A stretch of DNA of 47,664 bases from positions 1 through 47,664 of the forward strand of contig JADYYK010000059.1 of NCBI GenBank assembly GCA_020853705.1, in the 5' to 3' direction. Origin of the DNA: Deltaproteobacteria bacterium (GTDB lineage Bacteria; Myxococcota_A; Polyangia; Haliangiales; JADYYK01). The position numbers and the translations under genes were made by a program. Below, piece after piece: positions 16,933 to 25,467 of the stretch (its first letter is position 1; each line of letters opens with the position of its first letter). Below the pieces are notes generated by a model. That model was not told where the DNA came from, made no database searches, and saw only the letters and a program-made list of their open reading frames with translations.

Positions 16933-19298
16933 CGCGCCCCCGCGTGCGAGGTCGCGCGCAGCCGGCGCGCCAGCACATGGATGATCTCGCGCGCGATCTC
17001 GGGGCGCGCCTGCAGCAGCTCCTCCAGCTCGGGGCCGGCCAGCTCGAGCAGCTCGACGCGGCCTTCGGCGTGCACGTCGGCCGAGCGTGGCTCGTCGTCG
17101 AACGGGGCCAGCTCGCCGACCAGCTCGTGCGCGCCCAGGCGCGCCAGCGTGCGCGCGCCATCGGAGACCACGACCTCGCCGCGCACGATGAGGTACATCA
17201 CGGCGCCGGGATCGCCGCGGCGGACCAGGTAGTCGCCCGGCTCCAGGGTGCGGGTGCTGGCGATGCGCGCCAGCTGGGTCAGATCCTCGCCGCTCAGACA
17301 TTGAAATAGCGGGGTGCGACGCAGCACGGCGATCTTGTCGACCAGGGCGAGCATGGTGGCCTCCCTCTTCAGGCGAGCTGGGACCTCGGCGGCGGCGCGC
17401 GCCGGCCACGCCGCCAGCGCGCAGCGCGCCAGGTGCGGGTCGCCCAGCGCCAGCAGCGTGGTGAACGGATCGACCAGGGCGTCGGCGTTGGCGGCGCCGG
17501 CGCGCTGGGCCGCCTCGACGCGCAGCCGGAGCGGCGCGGTGTCGAGGAAGGGCACCACTTGCGCGGCCAGCGCGGGCGGCACCTTGTGCTCGAGCAGCTC
17601 GAGCGCCTGCGCGCTGGTGCGGCGATCGCGCCGCCACAGCCGGGCCTCGACCGAGCGCAGCGCGCCCGGCTCGGCCGCCAGCGCCACCAGCGCCAGCACC
17701 CGGCGCTCGACCTCGCGGATGCGCGACTCGACCTCGGCCGCCAGCGGGGCCAGGTGGGGCTCGATGACGTCGTCGACCACGCCGTCGGTGCGCGCCATGC
17801 CCATCAGGATGGCGTACAGGCGCGAGCCCAGATCGAGCTCGAGCGTCAGCGCGCGGCGCAGGTCGGCGTCGCCGGGCTGGTAGCCCGAGCGCACCCGACG
17901 CATGGCCAGCACCCGGGCGGCGCGCAGGCGGGTGGCCGGCTCCGGCGACCACAGGAGCTGGGTGACCGCGAGGTCGCCCATGCGCGCGACCTCGACCCGC
18001 GCCACCGACATCACCGGATCGATGGCCAGCGTGCGCTTGCCCAGCGCGCGCTCCAGCGCCGCCACATAGGCGCGACGCAGGCCGGGACCGACCAGCACCA
18101 GCAGCGCCGCGCACAGCACCACGGTGGCCAGCGCCGGCACCAGCAGGCTGCCCTCGGCCGGCAGCAGCTTGAGCCCCAGCGCGCCCAGGCCATAGAACGC
18201 CGGCGCCAGCACCCCCTTGATGAGCGCCCCGGTCTGCGCGCGCTGCACCGGGGTGGTCGCGGTCATGAGCTGCGAGCGCCCTGGCGAGGACAGCGACTGC
18301 TTGAGCACGCGGTCGCCGACGCAGGCGCCCGCGACCAGCCACAGCGCGGGGTGCAGCGCCAGCGCGCCCGCGGCGGCCAGCACCCACAGCGGCGCGACCA
18401 CCATCGAGGCCGCGCTGCCGAAGCGCGACAGCACGCGCCCGCCGATCAGGAGCGGCGCCACCACGGTGCCGACGCCGACCACGGCATACAGCGAGCCCAT
18501 GAAGCCGGTGATGCCCGCGCAGGTCGGGTAGCGGCGCTGCGCCGCCGAAAACAGCTGAAAATCGAGCAGCATCTCGACCAAGAGCTCGAGCACCGCGACG
18601 ATGGCCAGGGTGCGCAGCAGACGATCCCGCGCGATGCCGCTGAAGGCGCCGCCGGCCTGCGACCACAGGCTGGCCTGCGCGGCGCGCCGATCCCCGCGCC
18701 CGTCGAGATCGCGGCTGGCCACCAGCCAGGCCAGCCCCAGCGCCACCAGCAGCGCGAGCGCGCCCAGCGCCAGCAGCGCCCCGATCCCCGCGCGCGCCGC
18801 GATGGGCCCGGCGCCGAGGCCGCCCAGCGCCCAGGCCAGCCCGCCGCCCGCGCCCGCCAGCGGCAAGACCCGCTTGGCGCTGCGCGCGTCGACCGCCTCG
18901 GCCGCGAAGGCCCAGCCCTGCACCAGGATGAGACCGACCACGACCTCGATGGCGACATACAGCGCGAAGGGCGCCCCCGGCAGCCCCGCGCGCAGCGCCG
19001 CCTGCCCGGCCAGCAGCAGCGCCGCGCCGAGGACCAGGAGCCCGGTGAACAGGCTGCGGGTGCCCAGCCGCGCCGCCAGCACCGAGGTCACCAGGGCCGC
19101 GACCATCAGGCAGCCGGCCGAGATCAGGAAGGCGTCGGGGATGCGCGCGCGCGAGTAGGCCGACAGGAAGACGCCGCGCTGCGCGGTCTTGGCCAGGACC
19201 ACCGCGGAGGTCAGCGCGAAGACCAGGCCGATGAGGCGGCCGGCGCAGGCGCCCTCGCCCTCGCGCAGCCCGACCGCGGCGATGATGCGGGTGCGCAT
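16929..19298 (-). CDS. Nucleotide-translocase-like MFS protein with HEAT-like and cyclic-nucleotide-binding domains
   Basis: A 789-residue membrane protein. Residues 1-420 give about twelve hydrophobic helices in the ATP/ADP translocase (Npt)/MFS style. A helical-repeat region (RLRAARVLAMRR; AEVESRIREVERRVLALVAL) follows to about residue 650. The C-terminal ~130 residues are a cAMP-receptor-type barrel (TLEPGDYLVRRGDPGAVMYLIVRGEVVV; LGELAPFDD-type phosphate-binding loop), without a DNA-binding domain. The combination suggests a transporter or scaffold gated by a cyclic nucleotide; the cargo is unknown. Start ATG 19298 overlaps the cytochrome stop by one base. Confidence 0.7.
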   Translation of the reverse strand: MRTRIIAAVGLREGEGACAGRLIGLVFALTSAVVLAKTAQRGVFLSAYSRARIPDAFLISAGCLMVAALVTSVLAARLGTRSLFTGLLVLGAALLLAGQAALRAGLPGAPFALYVAIEVVVGLILVQGWAFAAEAVDARSAKRVLPLAGAGGGLAWALGGLGAGPIAARAGIGALLALGALALLVALGLAWLVASRDLDGRGDRRAAQASLWSQAGGAFSGIARDRLLRTLAIVAVLELLVEMLLDFQLFSAAQRRYPTCAGITGFMGSLYAVVGVGTVVAPLLIGGRVLSRFGSAASMVVAPLWVLAAAGALALHPALWLVAGACVGDRVLKQSLSSPGRSQLMTATTPVQRAQTGALIKGVLAPAFYGLGALGLKLLPAEGSLLVPALATVVLCAALLVLVGPGLRRAYVAALERALGKRTLAIDPVMSVARVEVARMGDLAVTQLLWSPEPATRLRAARVLAMRRVRSGYQPGDADLRRALTLELDLGSRLYAILMGMARTDGVVDDVIEPHLAPLAAEVESRIREVERRVLALVALAAEPGALRSVEARLWRRDRRTSAQALELLEHKVPPALAAQVVPFLDTAPLRLRVEAAQRAGAANADALVDPFTTLLALGDPHLARCALAAWPARAAAEVPARLKREATMLALVDKIAVLRRTPLFQCLSGEDLTQLARIASTRTLEPGDYLVRRGDPGAVMYLIVRGEVVVSDGARTLARLGAHELVGELAPFDDEPRSADVHAEGRVELLELAGPELEELLQARPEIAREIIHVLARRLRATSHAGAR

Positions 19299-20884
19299 CA
19301 GGGCGTGCCTGCGACCGCCCAGGCCGGACGGGTGGCGGCAGGCGCGCGCAGGGTGCAGCCCTGGTTGACGGCGATGGGGCCGTCGGGGACCAGGTAGCCG
19401 TCGCTGAAGCCTTCGCGCCCGGTGACCGCGGTGGGACCCGGGCAGCCATCGGCCAGCCAGCGCAGCAGCAAGGCGATCTCGTCGTCGGGCAGCGGCGGCA
19501 GACCGAGTGGCATGCCGAGCAGGTGGTCGGGGCCGGGATAGGGCGGGCGCGCGTGGTCGTCACCCAGCGCGACGTGGTCGCGGCGCGCCTCGTCGCGGCG
19601 CTGCAGGAGGGCGGTGATGATGCGCGGCCGCGGCTCGCCAGGGAGCGTGGTCAGCACCGAGTGGCGCGTACCGTCGAGGCCACGGGCGCCGGCCACGGTG
19701 CGCTCGTAGGTGCGGAACGACAGGCCGACCCCGGCGAAGCCGAGTCCACCGGTGTTGCCGGCGCCCTGGTCCTTCTCGTGATCGTTCATGTGGCAGTGCA
19801 CGCAGACGCGGCCGAGCACGCGCTCCTTGACCTCGGCCCAGCTGACCGGGTCGCGCGCCGGCGGCGGCAGCGCCGGGGTCGCCAGCGCCGGGGCGGCGGG
19901 GACCTCGAGGTCGACGAAGCGCAGGAAGTCGGCGATCAGCTCGGCGTCGCCGCGGGTGGCGTCCGAGCGCGGCATCGCGGTGCCGGGCAGCACCCGGGTC
20001 GGATCGAGGATCCAGTCGATCAGGATCTCGGGGCGCACGCGCTCGCGCACGAAGCGCAGGTTGGGCGCCAGCAGGGCCCCCTCCTGGGTGGGCTCGTCGC
20101 TGCCCGGGGTGGTGCCCAGGGCGAGGTTGCCGACGGCGTGGCAGCGCGGGCAGCCGAAGGCGACGAAGCGGGCGCGGCCGGCGGCGATGCGCTCCGGCGT
20201 GGGGGGTGGCGCGGCAGGCGTGGCGGCTGGCGTGGCGCTGCCGCCGGGTGCGGCGGGTGCGGCGTAGGGCACGTCGGCGATGGCGGCGAAGTAGCGCGCG
20301 ATGGCGCTGCGCTCGGCGGCGTCGAGGCGGTTGCGCAGCATGCTGTCCTCGAGCAGCGGGCGCAGATCGAACGGCGCTGCCAGGTAGTCCTCGATCCAGG
20401 TCGGGCGCAGGCGACGACCGACCGCGCTGAGATCGGGCACCCGCATCAGGTGGCGCAGGTTGGCGCGGTAGCGCTCGAGGACGTCGCGCCCGTTGTGCTG
20501 GGCGATGTCCTCGTAGCGACGCTCGCCGGGGGTCAGTGACTTCAAGAAGACGTGGCAGGACACGCAGTCGTGCGGGCGACCCACGCCGGGCAGGCCGTCG
20601 ATGCTGTGGCAGCGCGTGCACTGGTGGCGCTCGACCACCAGGCGGCCGGCCTCGATGGCCTGGGCACGCTCGGGCTGGGTCCAGTGCTGGCCGGCGCTGG
20701 CCGCCGCCAGCTGCCAGGCCGGGGTGGCGGCGACCGGGACACCAGCGTCGGGGCGCGAGGTCGCCACGGCGGCGTCGGGGCTGCGGCTGGGGTGATGGGA
20801 GGAGCGCTTGCACCCGGGGGCCAGCAGGAGGCCCAGCAGCGCCAGCGTCTTCCAGCCCAGATCGCATACATGGCGCCGCCCCAT
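19298..20884 (-). CDS. Tetraheme c-type cytochrome lipoprotein
   Basis: A 528-residue exported lipoprotein: signal LLGLLLAPGC, an Asp/Pro/Ala linker, then four haem sites CTRCH, CVSCH, CPRCH and CVHCH. Methionines such as PGTAMPRSD and LGMPLGLPPLPDDEI look like the axial-ligand loops of class I cytochrome domains. Presumably it carries electrons in the periplasm or at the outer membrane. ATG 20884 lies 40.5 bp from an operator centred at 20924.5, so it heads an operon with the transporter-like and Sel1-like genes. Confidence 0.85.
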   Translation of the reverse strand: MGRRHVCDLGWKTLALLGLLLAPGCKRSSHHPSRSPDAAVATSRPDAGVPVAATPAWQLAAASAGQHWTQPERAQAIEAGRLVVERHQCTRCHSIDGLPGVGRPHDCVSCHVFLKSLTPGERRYEDIAQHNGRDVLERYRANLRHLMRVPDLSAVGRRLRPTWIEDYLAAPFDLRPLLEDSMLRNRLDAAERSAIARYFAAIADVPYAAPAAPGGSATPAATPAAPPPTPERIAAGRARFVAFGCPRCHAVGNLALGTTPGSDEPTQEGALLAPNLRFVRERVRPEILIDWILDPTRVLPGTAMPRSDATRGDAELIADFLRFVDLEVPAAPALATPALPPPARDPVSWAEVKERVLGRVCVHCHMNDHEKDQGAGNTGGLGFAGVGLSFRTYERTVAGARGLDGTRHSVLTTLPGEPRPRIITALLQRRDEARRDHVALGDDHARPPYPGPDHLLGMPLGLPPLPDDEIALLLRWLADGCPGPTAVTGREGFSDGYLVPDGPIAVNQGCTLRAPAATRPAWAVAGTP

Positions 20885-20917
20885 GTCACATCGTGTACGC
20901 CCAGGAGCGCCGCCGAC

Positions 20918-20931
20918 ATGACGGTGGTCAA
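20918..20931. promoter_or_regulatory. FNR-like operator, one mismatch (ATGACGGTGGTCAA)
   Basis: First base differs from the consensus. It overlaps the stop codon of the ABC permease gene; its centre is 40.5 bp from the cytochrome ATG. The -10 (TACACG or ACACGA near 20897-20891) is poor. Confidence 0.6.
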
Positions 20932-21713
20932 GTGGACGGGGGCGCGGAGCTGGGGGCTGCACACCAGGGTGTGAGCCGGCGGCCCAGCCTCGCCAGCAGC
21001 CCGGAGAGCAGGGCGCCCAGGGCACCGCTGAGCGCGATCACCAGCCACAGCTGCGCCGGCTGGTAGGCGATCTGGGCCTCGCGCGCGCGCACACCGAGGC
21101 CATGCGGGGCGCCGATCAGGAGCTCGGTCACGATGACGATGACCAGGCCGGTCGCCAGCGCGACGCGGACGCCGAGGATCAGGCCGGGCAGCGCCTCGGG
21201 CAGCTCGAGGTGGCGCGCGGTGGCCAGGCGACCCAGGCCCATCAGGCGCACCGCCTCGGCGCGCTCGCGCGGGGCCGCGGCCAGCCCGGCGGCCACGTGC
21301 AGAAGGACGATGCCGGCGCAGCCGAACACCACCGTGGCCAGGCGCGCGCGCTCGCCATAGCCGAGCCCGAGCAGGAACAGCGGGAAGGTCAGGATGGGCG
21401 GGATCGAGCGCAGGAAGTCGATGCTGGGCTCGCTGGCGGCGCGCCAGCGGCGCGAGCGACCGAGCGCGAAGCCGAGGCCGGCGCCCAGCGCGCTGGCCAC
21501 GCCGACGCCGATGACCACGCGGGCCAGCGTGGCGCCGACGTCGCGCCACAGCGCCGCGTGCGTGAGCTCGTGCGCGGCGAGGCTGGCGACCAGCGCCGGG
21601 GCCGGCACCAGGCGCGGCCCCGGCCAGCCCAGCAGCGCCAGCGCGAGCCACAGCCCGAGCAGGACCAGCGGCGCCGCCAGCGCCAGGGCCAGGCGACGGG
21701 CTAGCCCGCGCAC
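20928..21713 (-). CDS. ABC transporter permease (SsuC/TauC-type)
   Basis: A 261-residue inner-membrane permease with about six helices. The cytoplasmic coupling loop is EAVRLMGLGRLATARHLELPEALPG-like, i.e. the EAA motif contacting the ATPase, and SIDFLRSIPPI is typical of nitrate/sulfonate/taurine/aromatic-acid importer permeases. It overlaps the ATPase gene by 13 bp and completes a binding protein-ATPase-permease operon. Confidence 0.85.
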   Translation of the reverse strand: MRGLARRLALALAAPLVLLGLWLALALLGWPGPRLVPAPALVASLAAHELTHAALWRDVGATLARVVIGVGVASALGAGLGFALGRSRRWRAASEPSIDFLRSIPPILTFPLFLLGLGYGERARLATVVFGCAGIVLLHVAAGLAAAPRERAEAVRLMGLGRLATARHLELPEALPGLILGVRVALATGLVIVIVTELLIGAPHGLGVRAREAQIAYQPAQLWLVIALSGALGALLSGLLARLGRRLTPWCAAPSSAPPST

Positions 21714-22438
21714 AGCTCACCCAGCGCGCGCAGCAGGCGGGGCCGGCCCCCGTCGCCCAGCGCCAGCTCGAGGCGCTGGCCGACGCGCCCCAGCAGCAGC
21801 GCGCGCGACGCCAGCGCACAGGCGTCGTCGACGTCGTGGCTGACCAGCACCAGGGTGAGGCCGAGCTGGTCGGCCAGCGCAGGCAGCGCGCGGCGCACCG
21901 CCAGGCGCGCGGCGATGTCGAGGGCGGACATCGGCTCGTCGAGCAGGAGCAGGCCGGGCGGCTGCATCAGGGCACGCGCCAGCGCGACGCGCTGCTGCTC
22001 GCCGCCCGACAGCGCCTGCGGCCAGCGCGACAGCAGCGCCGAGGGCAGCGCGGCGGCGTCGAGGGCTCGGCCCAGGCGCTGCTCCAGCTCGGCGGCGGGC
22101 AGGCGCGCGCGCTGCAGCGGCAAGAGCAGGTTGTCGCGCACGCTGCGCCAGGGCAGCAGGCTCGCGGCGAAGGCCTGCGGTACCAGCGCGGGCGGCGCGC
22201 GCACCTCGAGGCGGCCCTGGCTCGGACGCGCCAGGCCGGCCAGCAGGCGCAGCAGCGTGGTCTTGCCGGTGCCGTTGGGGCCCAGGATGGCGACGCGCTC
22301 GCCCCCGGTCAGGCGCAGTGACAGCGGGGCCAGGCCGGGCGCCGCGACACCGTCGAGCGTGACCACCGCGGCGGGCAGCGACGACGCCGCGCCGGCGGTC
22401 AGCCCGGCGCCGCTGGCGGTCAGCGCGGCGACCGCCAC
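21701..22438 (-). CDS. ABC transporter ATPase (SsuB/TauB-type)
   Basis: A 245-residue ATP-binding subunit: Walker A GPNGTGKTT, Q-loop region VPQAFAASLLPWRSV, signature LSGGEQQRVALARAL, Walker B LLLLDEPMSALD and the switch SHDVDDA. It energises import with the permease and the binding domain encoded just upstream; it overlaps that gene by 19 bp. The substrate is not evident. An aromatic acid is attractive given shared regulation with the benzoyl-CoA operon, but inferred. Confidence 0.9.
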   Translation of the reverse strand: MAVAALTASGAGLTAGAASSLPAAVVTLDGVAAPGLAPLSLRLTGGERVAILGPNGTGKTTLLRLLAGLARPSQGRLEVRAPPALVPQAFAASLLPWRSVRDNLLLPLQRARLPAAELEQRLGRALDAAALPSALLSRWPQALSGGEQQRVALARALMQPPGLLLLDEPMSALDIAARLAVRRALPALADQLGLTLVLVSHDVDDACALASRALLLGRVGQRLELALGDGGRPRLLRALGELCAG

Positions 22439-25386
22439 TGCGCCACCTGGGTCGGGACCTCGAGGATGCCGAGCTCACGCGCGCGAGCCACCTCGCGCGC
22501 CAGCCAGTCGGGCGGCACCTCGCCGCTGGTGAGATAGCGCGCCACCGGGGCCTTCAGCGCGGCGGCGCGCTGCTCGGGGCGGACATGCGCGGCCAGCGCC
22601 CGGCGCAGCAGGTCGGGGTCGGCGCGCCCGCGCGTGATGGCCTCGTCGAGCGCGGCCAGCAGGGCGGCGGCCTGGGTCGGGCGGCGCGCCAGGGTGTCCG
22701 ACAGGAAGAAGGCGCCGAACGCGAACGGCGCACCCAGCCCACGCGCGCACGGCGGCCCGTCGTCGGCCAGCTCGGCCACCCCGCTGGCCAGCGCGGCGCT
22801 GGCCATCGGATCGCCGGTGAACAGCAGGTCGACCGCGCCGTCACGCAGCCCGGCCAGCTGCAGCGCGGGCTCCAGCGGCACGATGTGCGCGGCGTCGGGG
22901 CCCAGCCCGGCGGCCGCCAGCAGCGCGCGCAGCCAGCCACGATAGGCCGCAGTGGGCAGGATGCCGATGCGGGCGCCGGCGGCGTCGGCCGGGAAGCTGC
23001 GCGCCTCGCCCTTGCGGCGCAGCACGTAGCTCAGCCGGTGGGTGTCATCCTCGACCAGCGCCAGCGCCGCGTGCAGGCGCGCGCCCGCCTGGTTCGACAG
23101 CAGCGCGATCGGATAGGCGGCGAAGCCGGCGGCGTCGAGCCGGCCCATCACCAGATCGTCGATCATGGGCTGCGCGGTGTCGTACTCGTGCAGCTCGACC
23201 GCCACCCCGTGGGCCGCGAACAGCCTGGCGTCGGCGGCGGCGAACACCGGCGCCGCGATGCGCAGCTTGCACACGCCGACCCGCAGGGCCGACGAGGCGC
23301 CGCGCTTGCCACAGCCGACCAGCAGCAGCGCGGCCAGCAGCGCCAGCCCGGTTGGCAGCAGCCGGCGCCGCCGCGCGCGCGGGCGCGCCAGCCCGCCCAG
23401 CCCGAGCAGCAGCCCCAGCGCCAGCACCGGGCCCAGCGCCGGCGCGCGCGCACGCCCACCGGCCCGACACCCGCACGAGGCGTCATCGTCGCCCGGCGGC
23501 GGCACCCCCGCCTCGCTGCGCGCATCGACCCCGGCGTCGCGCGGCCCGCCATCGGGCGGCGGCTCGATGACGCCGCCATCGAGCGGCACCAGCCCGGTCA
23601 GCGGGTAGGTCTCGGCGAACGGGATGCAGGTGGCGTTGTTGCAGCCGCCCACCACCAGCAGGCGGCCATCGCGCAGCAGGGCGCTGGCGTGGTGGCCGCG
23701 CTCGCTCGACAGCGCGGGGAGTGCGCTCCAGAGGTCGGCCACCGGATCGTAGAGCTCCGTCAGCGCGGTGCAGGTGCCGCCGTCGTGACAGCCGCCCGCG
23801 ACCAGCAGCAGGCCATCGGCGCTCAGCGCCGCGGAGTGCTCGTAGCGTGGCGTGCGCATCGCGGCGAGCGGGGTGATGCCGGTCGGGGTCCAGCGCTCGG
23901 CTGTGGTCAGCGGCGGGCTGCACGCGGCCTCGGCGCAGCCGCCCACCAGCAGCACCGCGCCGTCGGGCATCAGGGTCGCGCTGTGGCCGGCGCGCGGCGT
24001 GGTGGTGCCCGCGGGCTGCCAGCGCTCGGCCACGGGATCGTAGAGCTCGGCGCCGTCGCGCACGCGCTGACAGGCCAGGGTCTCGCAGCCGCCAGTCACC
24101 AGCACGCGGCCATCGGGCAGCACGGTGGCGCGGTGGCGCCCGCGCGCGGTCTCGAGCGGCGCGGCGTCACGCCAGCTGCCGCGCACCGGGTCATACAGCT
24201 CGGCGGTCGCGGTGCAGCCCGAGACGTCACAGCCGCCCACCACCAGGACCTCGCCGCTGTTCAGCACGCTGGCGGTGGCGAAGGCGCGGTTGGTGAGCAG
24301 CCGGGGCGCCGCGCGCCAGCGGTCGACGGCCGGGGAGTAGATCTCGACGGTGCCGGTGGTGGCCAGACACGACGGCGTGCTGCAGCCGCCCGCGACCAGC
24401 ACCTCGCCGCCGGGCAGCTGGACCAGGGCGTAGCCGAAGCGGCTGTCGACCATGGGCGCGGCCTGACGCCAGGTGCCCGAGGCCGGCGCATAGCGCTCGC
24501 TGGCGGCCAGCACCTGCGAGCACGCCGGCATCACCAGGCCGCGCGGGCAGGTCACCAGCGTGCAGCCGCCGACGGCGAGCACGTCACCGTCGGGCAGCAC
24601 CACGGCGGCGTTCTGGAAGCGCTCCTGGATCATGCGCCCCGTGGTGGTCCAGTCGGGATCGATGAGGACCGGGAAGGTCAGCCCGGCGAGGTCGAGCTGC
24701 AGAGTCAGGACGTCGCCGTCGAGGTGCAGCGTGCCGTCGCGTCGCACCCCCGCGGAGTCACGCGCGAAGGGCCGCTCCAGGCGCAGCCGTGCCGCACCGC
24801 CGCGATCATAGACCTCGAACAGACCCGGGCTGACCGCCAGCCGTGCCACGCCGGGGCCGAGCTGCAGCCGGAAGCGCAGCGCGGGCTGGGCCTCGGGGTC
24901 GGGCACATAGATGTACTCGTCGACGTGGGTCGGGGTCAGCTTGTAGACCGCGTCGGCGCGACCGTAGGCGCCGGGATACACCAGCATGCCGCCGGCGATC
25001 TGCACCGGCACCGGCAGCGCGTCGAGCGGCGTGGTGCGCACCCAGACCCCCTCGGCGCCGTCCAGCGCGACCAGGGTGGCGCCGCTGGCGCGCTCGGGCA
25101 GCGTGGGCGCCAGGCGCTCGCCAGCGCTGCCCCGGCGCAGCACGCGCGGGTGCGTCACCGTGGCCCAGTCGGGGGACAGCCCGGCGGGGCCGCGCTGAAA
25201 GCCGATCCCGGCCGCCTGGGCGAACCAGTGCCTGGTCTTGGGGAACTCGCGCTGCAGGCGCTCCAGCAGCTTGCCCCCGGGGCCGTCGGCGACCACGGCG
25301 GCCTCCGCGGCGCACACCTCGGCGGCGCTGGCGGTGCGCGCACACAGGAAGAGGGCCAGACCCGACACTGCCAGTGCGCGCTTCAC
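22420..25386 (-). CDS. Kelch-repeat surface protein fused to an ABC substrate-binding protein
   Basis: One uninterrupted 988-residue reading frame. A signal peptide (ALAVSGLALFLCARTASA) and a ~210-residue beta-rich region precede seven kelch blades, each with a GGC...C pair (VAGGCSTPSC, VVGGCDVSGC, VTGGCETLAC and so on). After a Pro/Asp/Gly linker come Cys638-Gly-Cys640-Arg, a hydrophobic helix (about 650-666), an Arg cluster (668-675), a second helix (677-691) and lipobox Cys692, then an NMT1/THI5-like binding domain (LRVGVCKLRIAAPV; AAYRGWLRALLAA; DLLFTGDP). The first part ends exactly like a MYXO-CTERM protein and the second starts like a lipoprotein, yet neither a stop nor an ATG, GTG or TTG start separates them. 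GTG 25386 sits 41.5 bp from the operator. Confidence 0.75.
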   Translation of the reverse strand: MKRALAVSGLALFLCARTASAAEVCAAEAAVVADGPGGKLLERLQREFPKTRHWFAQAAGIGFQRGPAGLSPDWATVTHPRVLRRGSAGERLAPTLPERASGATLVALDGAEGVWVRTTPLDALPVPVQIAGGMLVYPGAYGRADAVYKLTPTHVDEYIYVPDPEAQPALRFRLQLGPGVARLAVSPGLFEVYDRGGAARLRLERPFARDSAGVRRDGTLHLDGDVLTLQLDLAGLTFPVLIDPDWTTTGRMIQERFQNAAVVLPDGDVLAVGGCTLVTCPRGLVMPACSQVLAASERYAPASGTWRQAAPMVDSRFGYALVQLPGGEVLVAGGCSTPSCLATTGTVEIYSPAVDRWRAAPRLLTNRAFATASVLNSGEVLVVGGCDVSGCTATAELYDPVRGSWRDAAPLETARGRHRATVLPDGRVLVTGGCETLACQRVRDGAELYDPVAERWQPAGTTTPRAGHSATLMPDGAVLLVGGCAEAACSPPLTTAERWTPTGITPLAAMRTPRYEHSAALSADGLLLVAGGCHDGGTCTALTELYDPVADLWSALPALSSERGHHASALLRDGRLLVVGGCNNATCIPFAETYPLTGLVPLDGGVIEPPPDGGPRDAGVDARSEAGVPPPGDDDASCGCRAGGRARAPALGPVLALGLLLGLGGLARPRARRRRLLPTGLALLAALLLVGCGKRGASSALRVGVCKLRIAAPVFAAADARLFAAHGVAVELHEYDTAQPMIDDLVMGRLDAAGFAAYPIALLSNQAGARLHAALALVEDDTHRLSYVLRRKGEARSFPADAAGARIGILPTAAYRGWLRALLAAAGLGPDAAHIVPLEPALQLAGLRDGAVDLLFTGDPMASAALASGVAELADDGPPCARGLGAPFAFGAFFLSDTLARRPTQAAALLAALDEAITRGRADPDLLRRALAAHVRPEQRAAALKAPVARYLTSGEVPPDWLAREVARARELGILEVPTQVAQWRSPR

Positions 25387-25420
25387 AGGGCGAGAGTGCG
25401 GCCGCGTCGAGCCGCCTCGA

Positions 25421-25434
25421 TTGACGGGAGTCAA
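25421..25434. promoter_or_regulatory. Bidirectional FNR-like operator TTGACGGGAGTCAA
   Basis: A perfect palindrome in an 81-bp divergent intergenic region. Centre 25427.5 is 41.5 bp from the kelch-fusion GTG (25386, minus) and 40.5 bp from the activase GTG (25468, plus). The -10 candidates are CACTCT (25398-25393, minus) and TGTCCT (25456-25461, plus). Confidence 0.8.
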
Positions 25435-25467
25435 GACGACGGCCAGCACTTCAGCTGTCCTGCATGG

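Noticed and set aside
22585..25467. Very long plus-strand open frame upstream of the activase
   Set aside because: It is an antisense shadow of the kelch/binding-protein gene in high-GC DNA; it is rich in Arg, Gln and His and has no domain. The activase begins at 25468.
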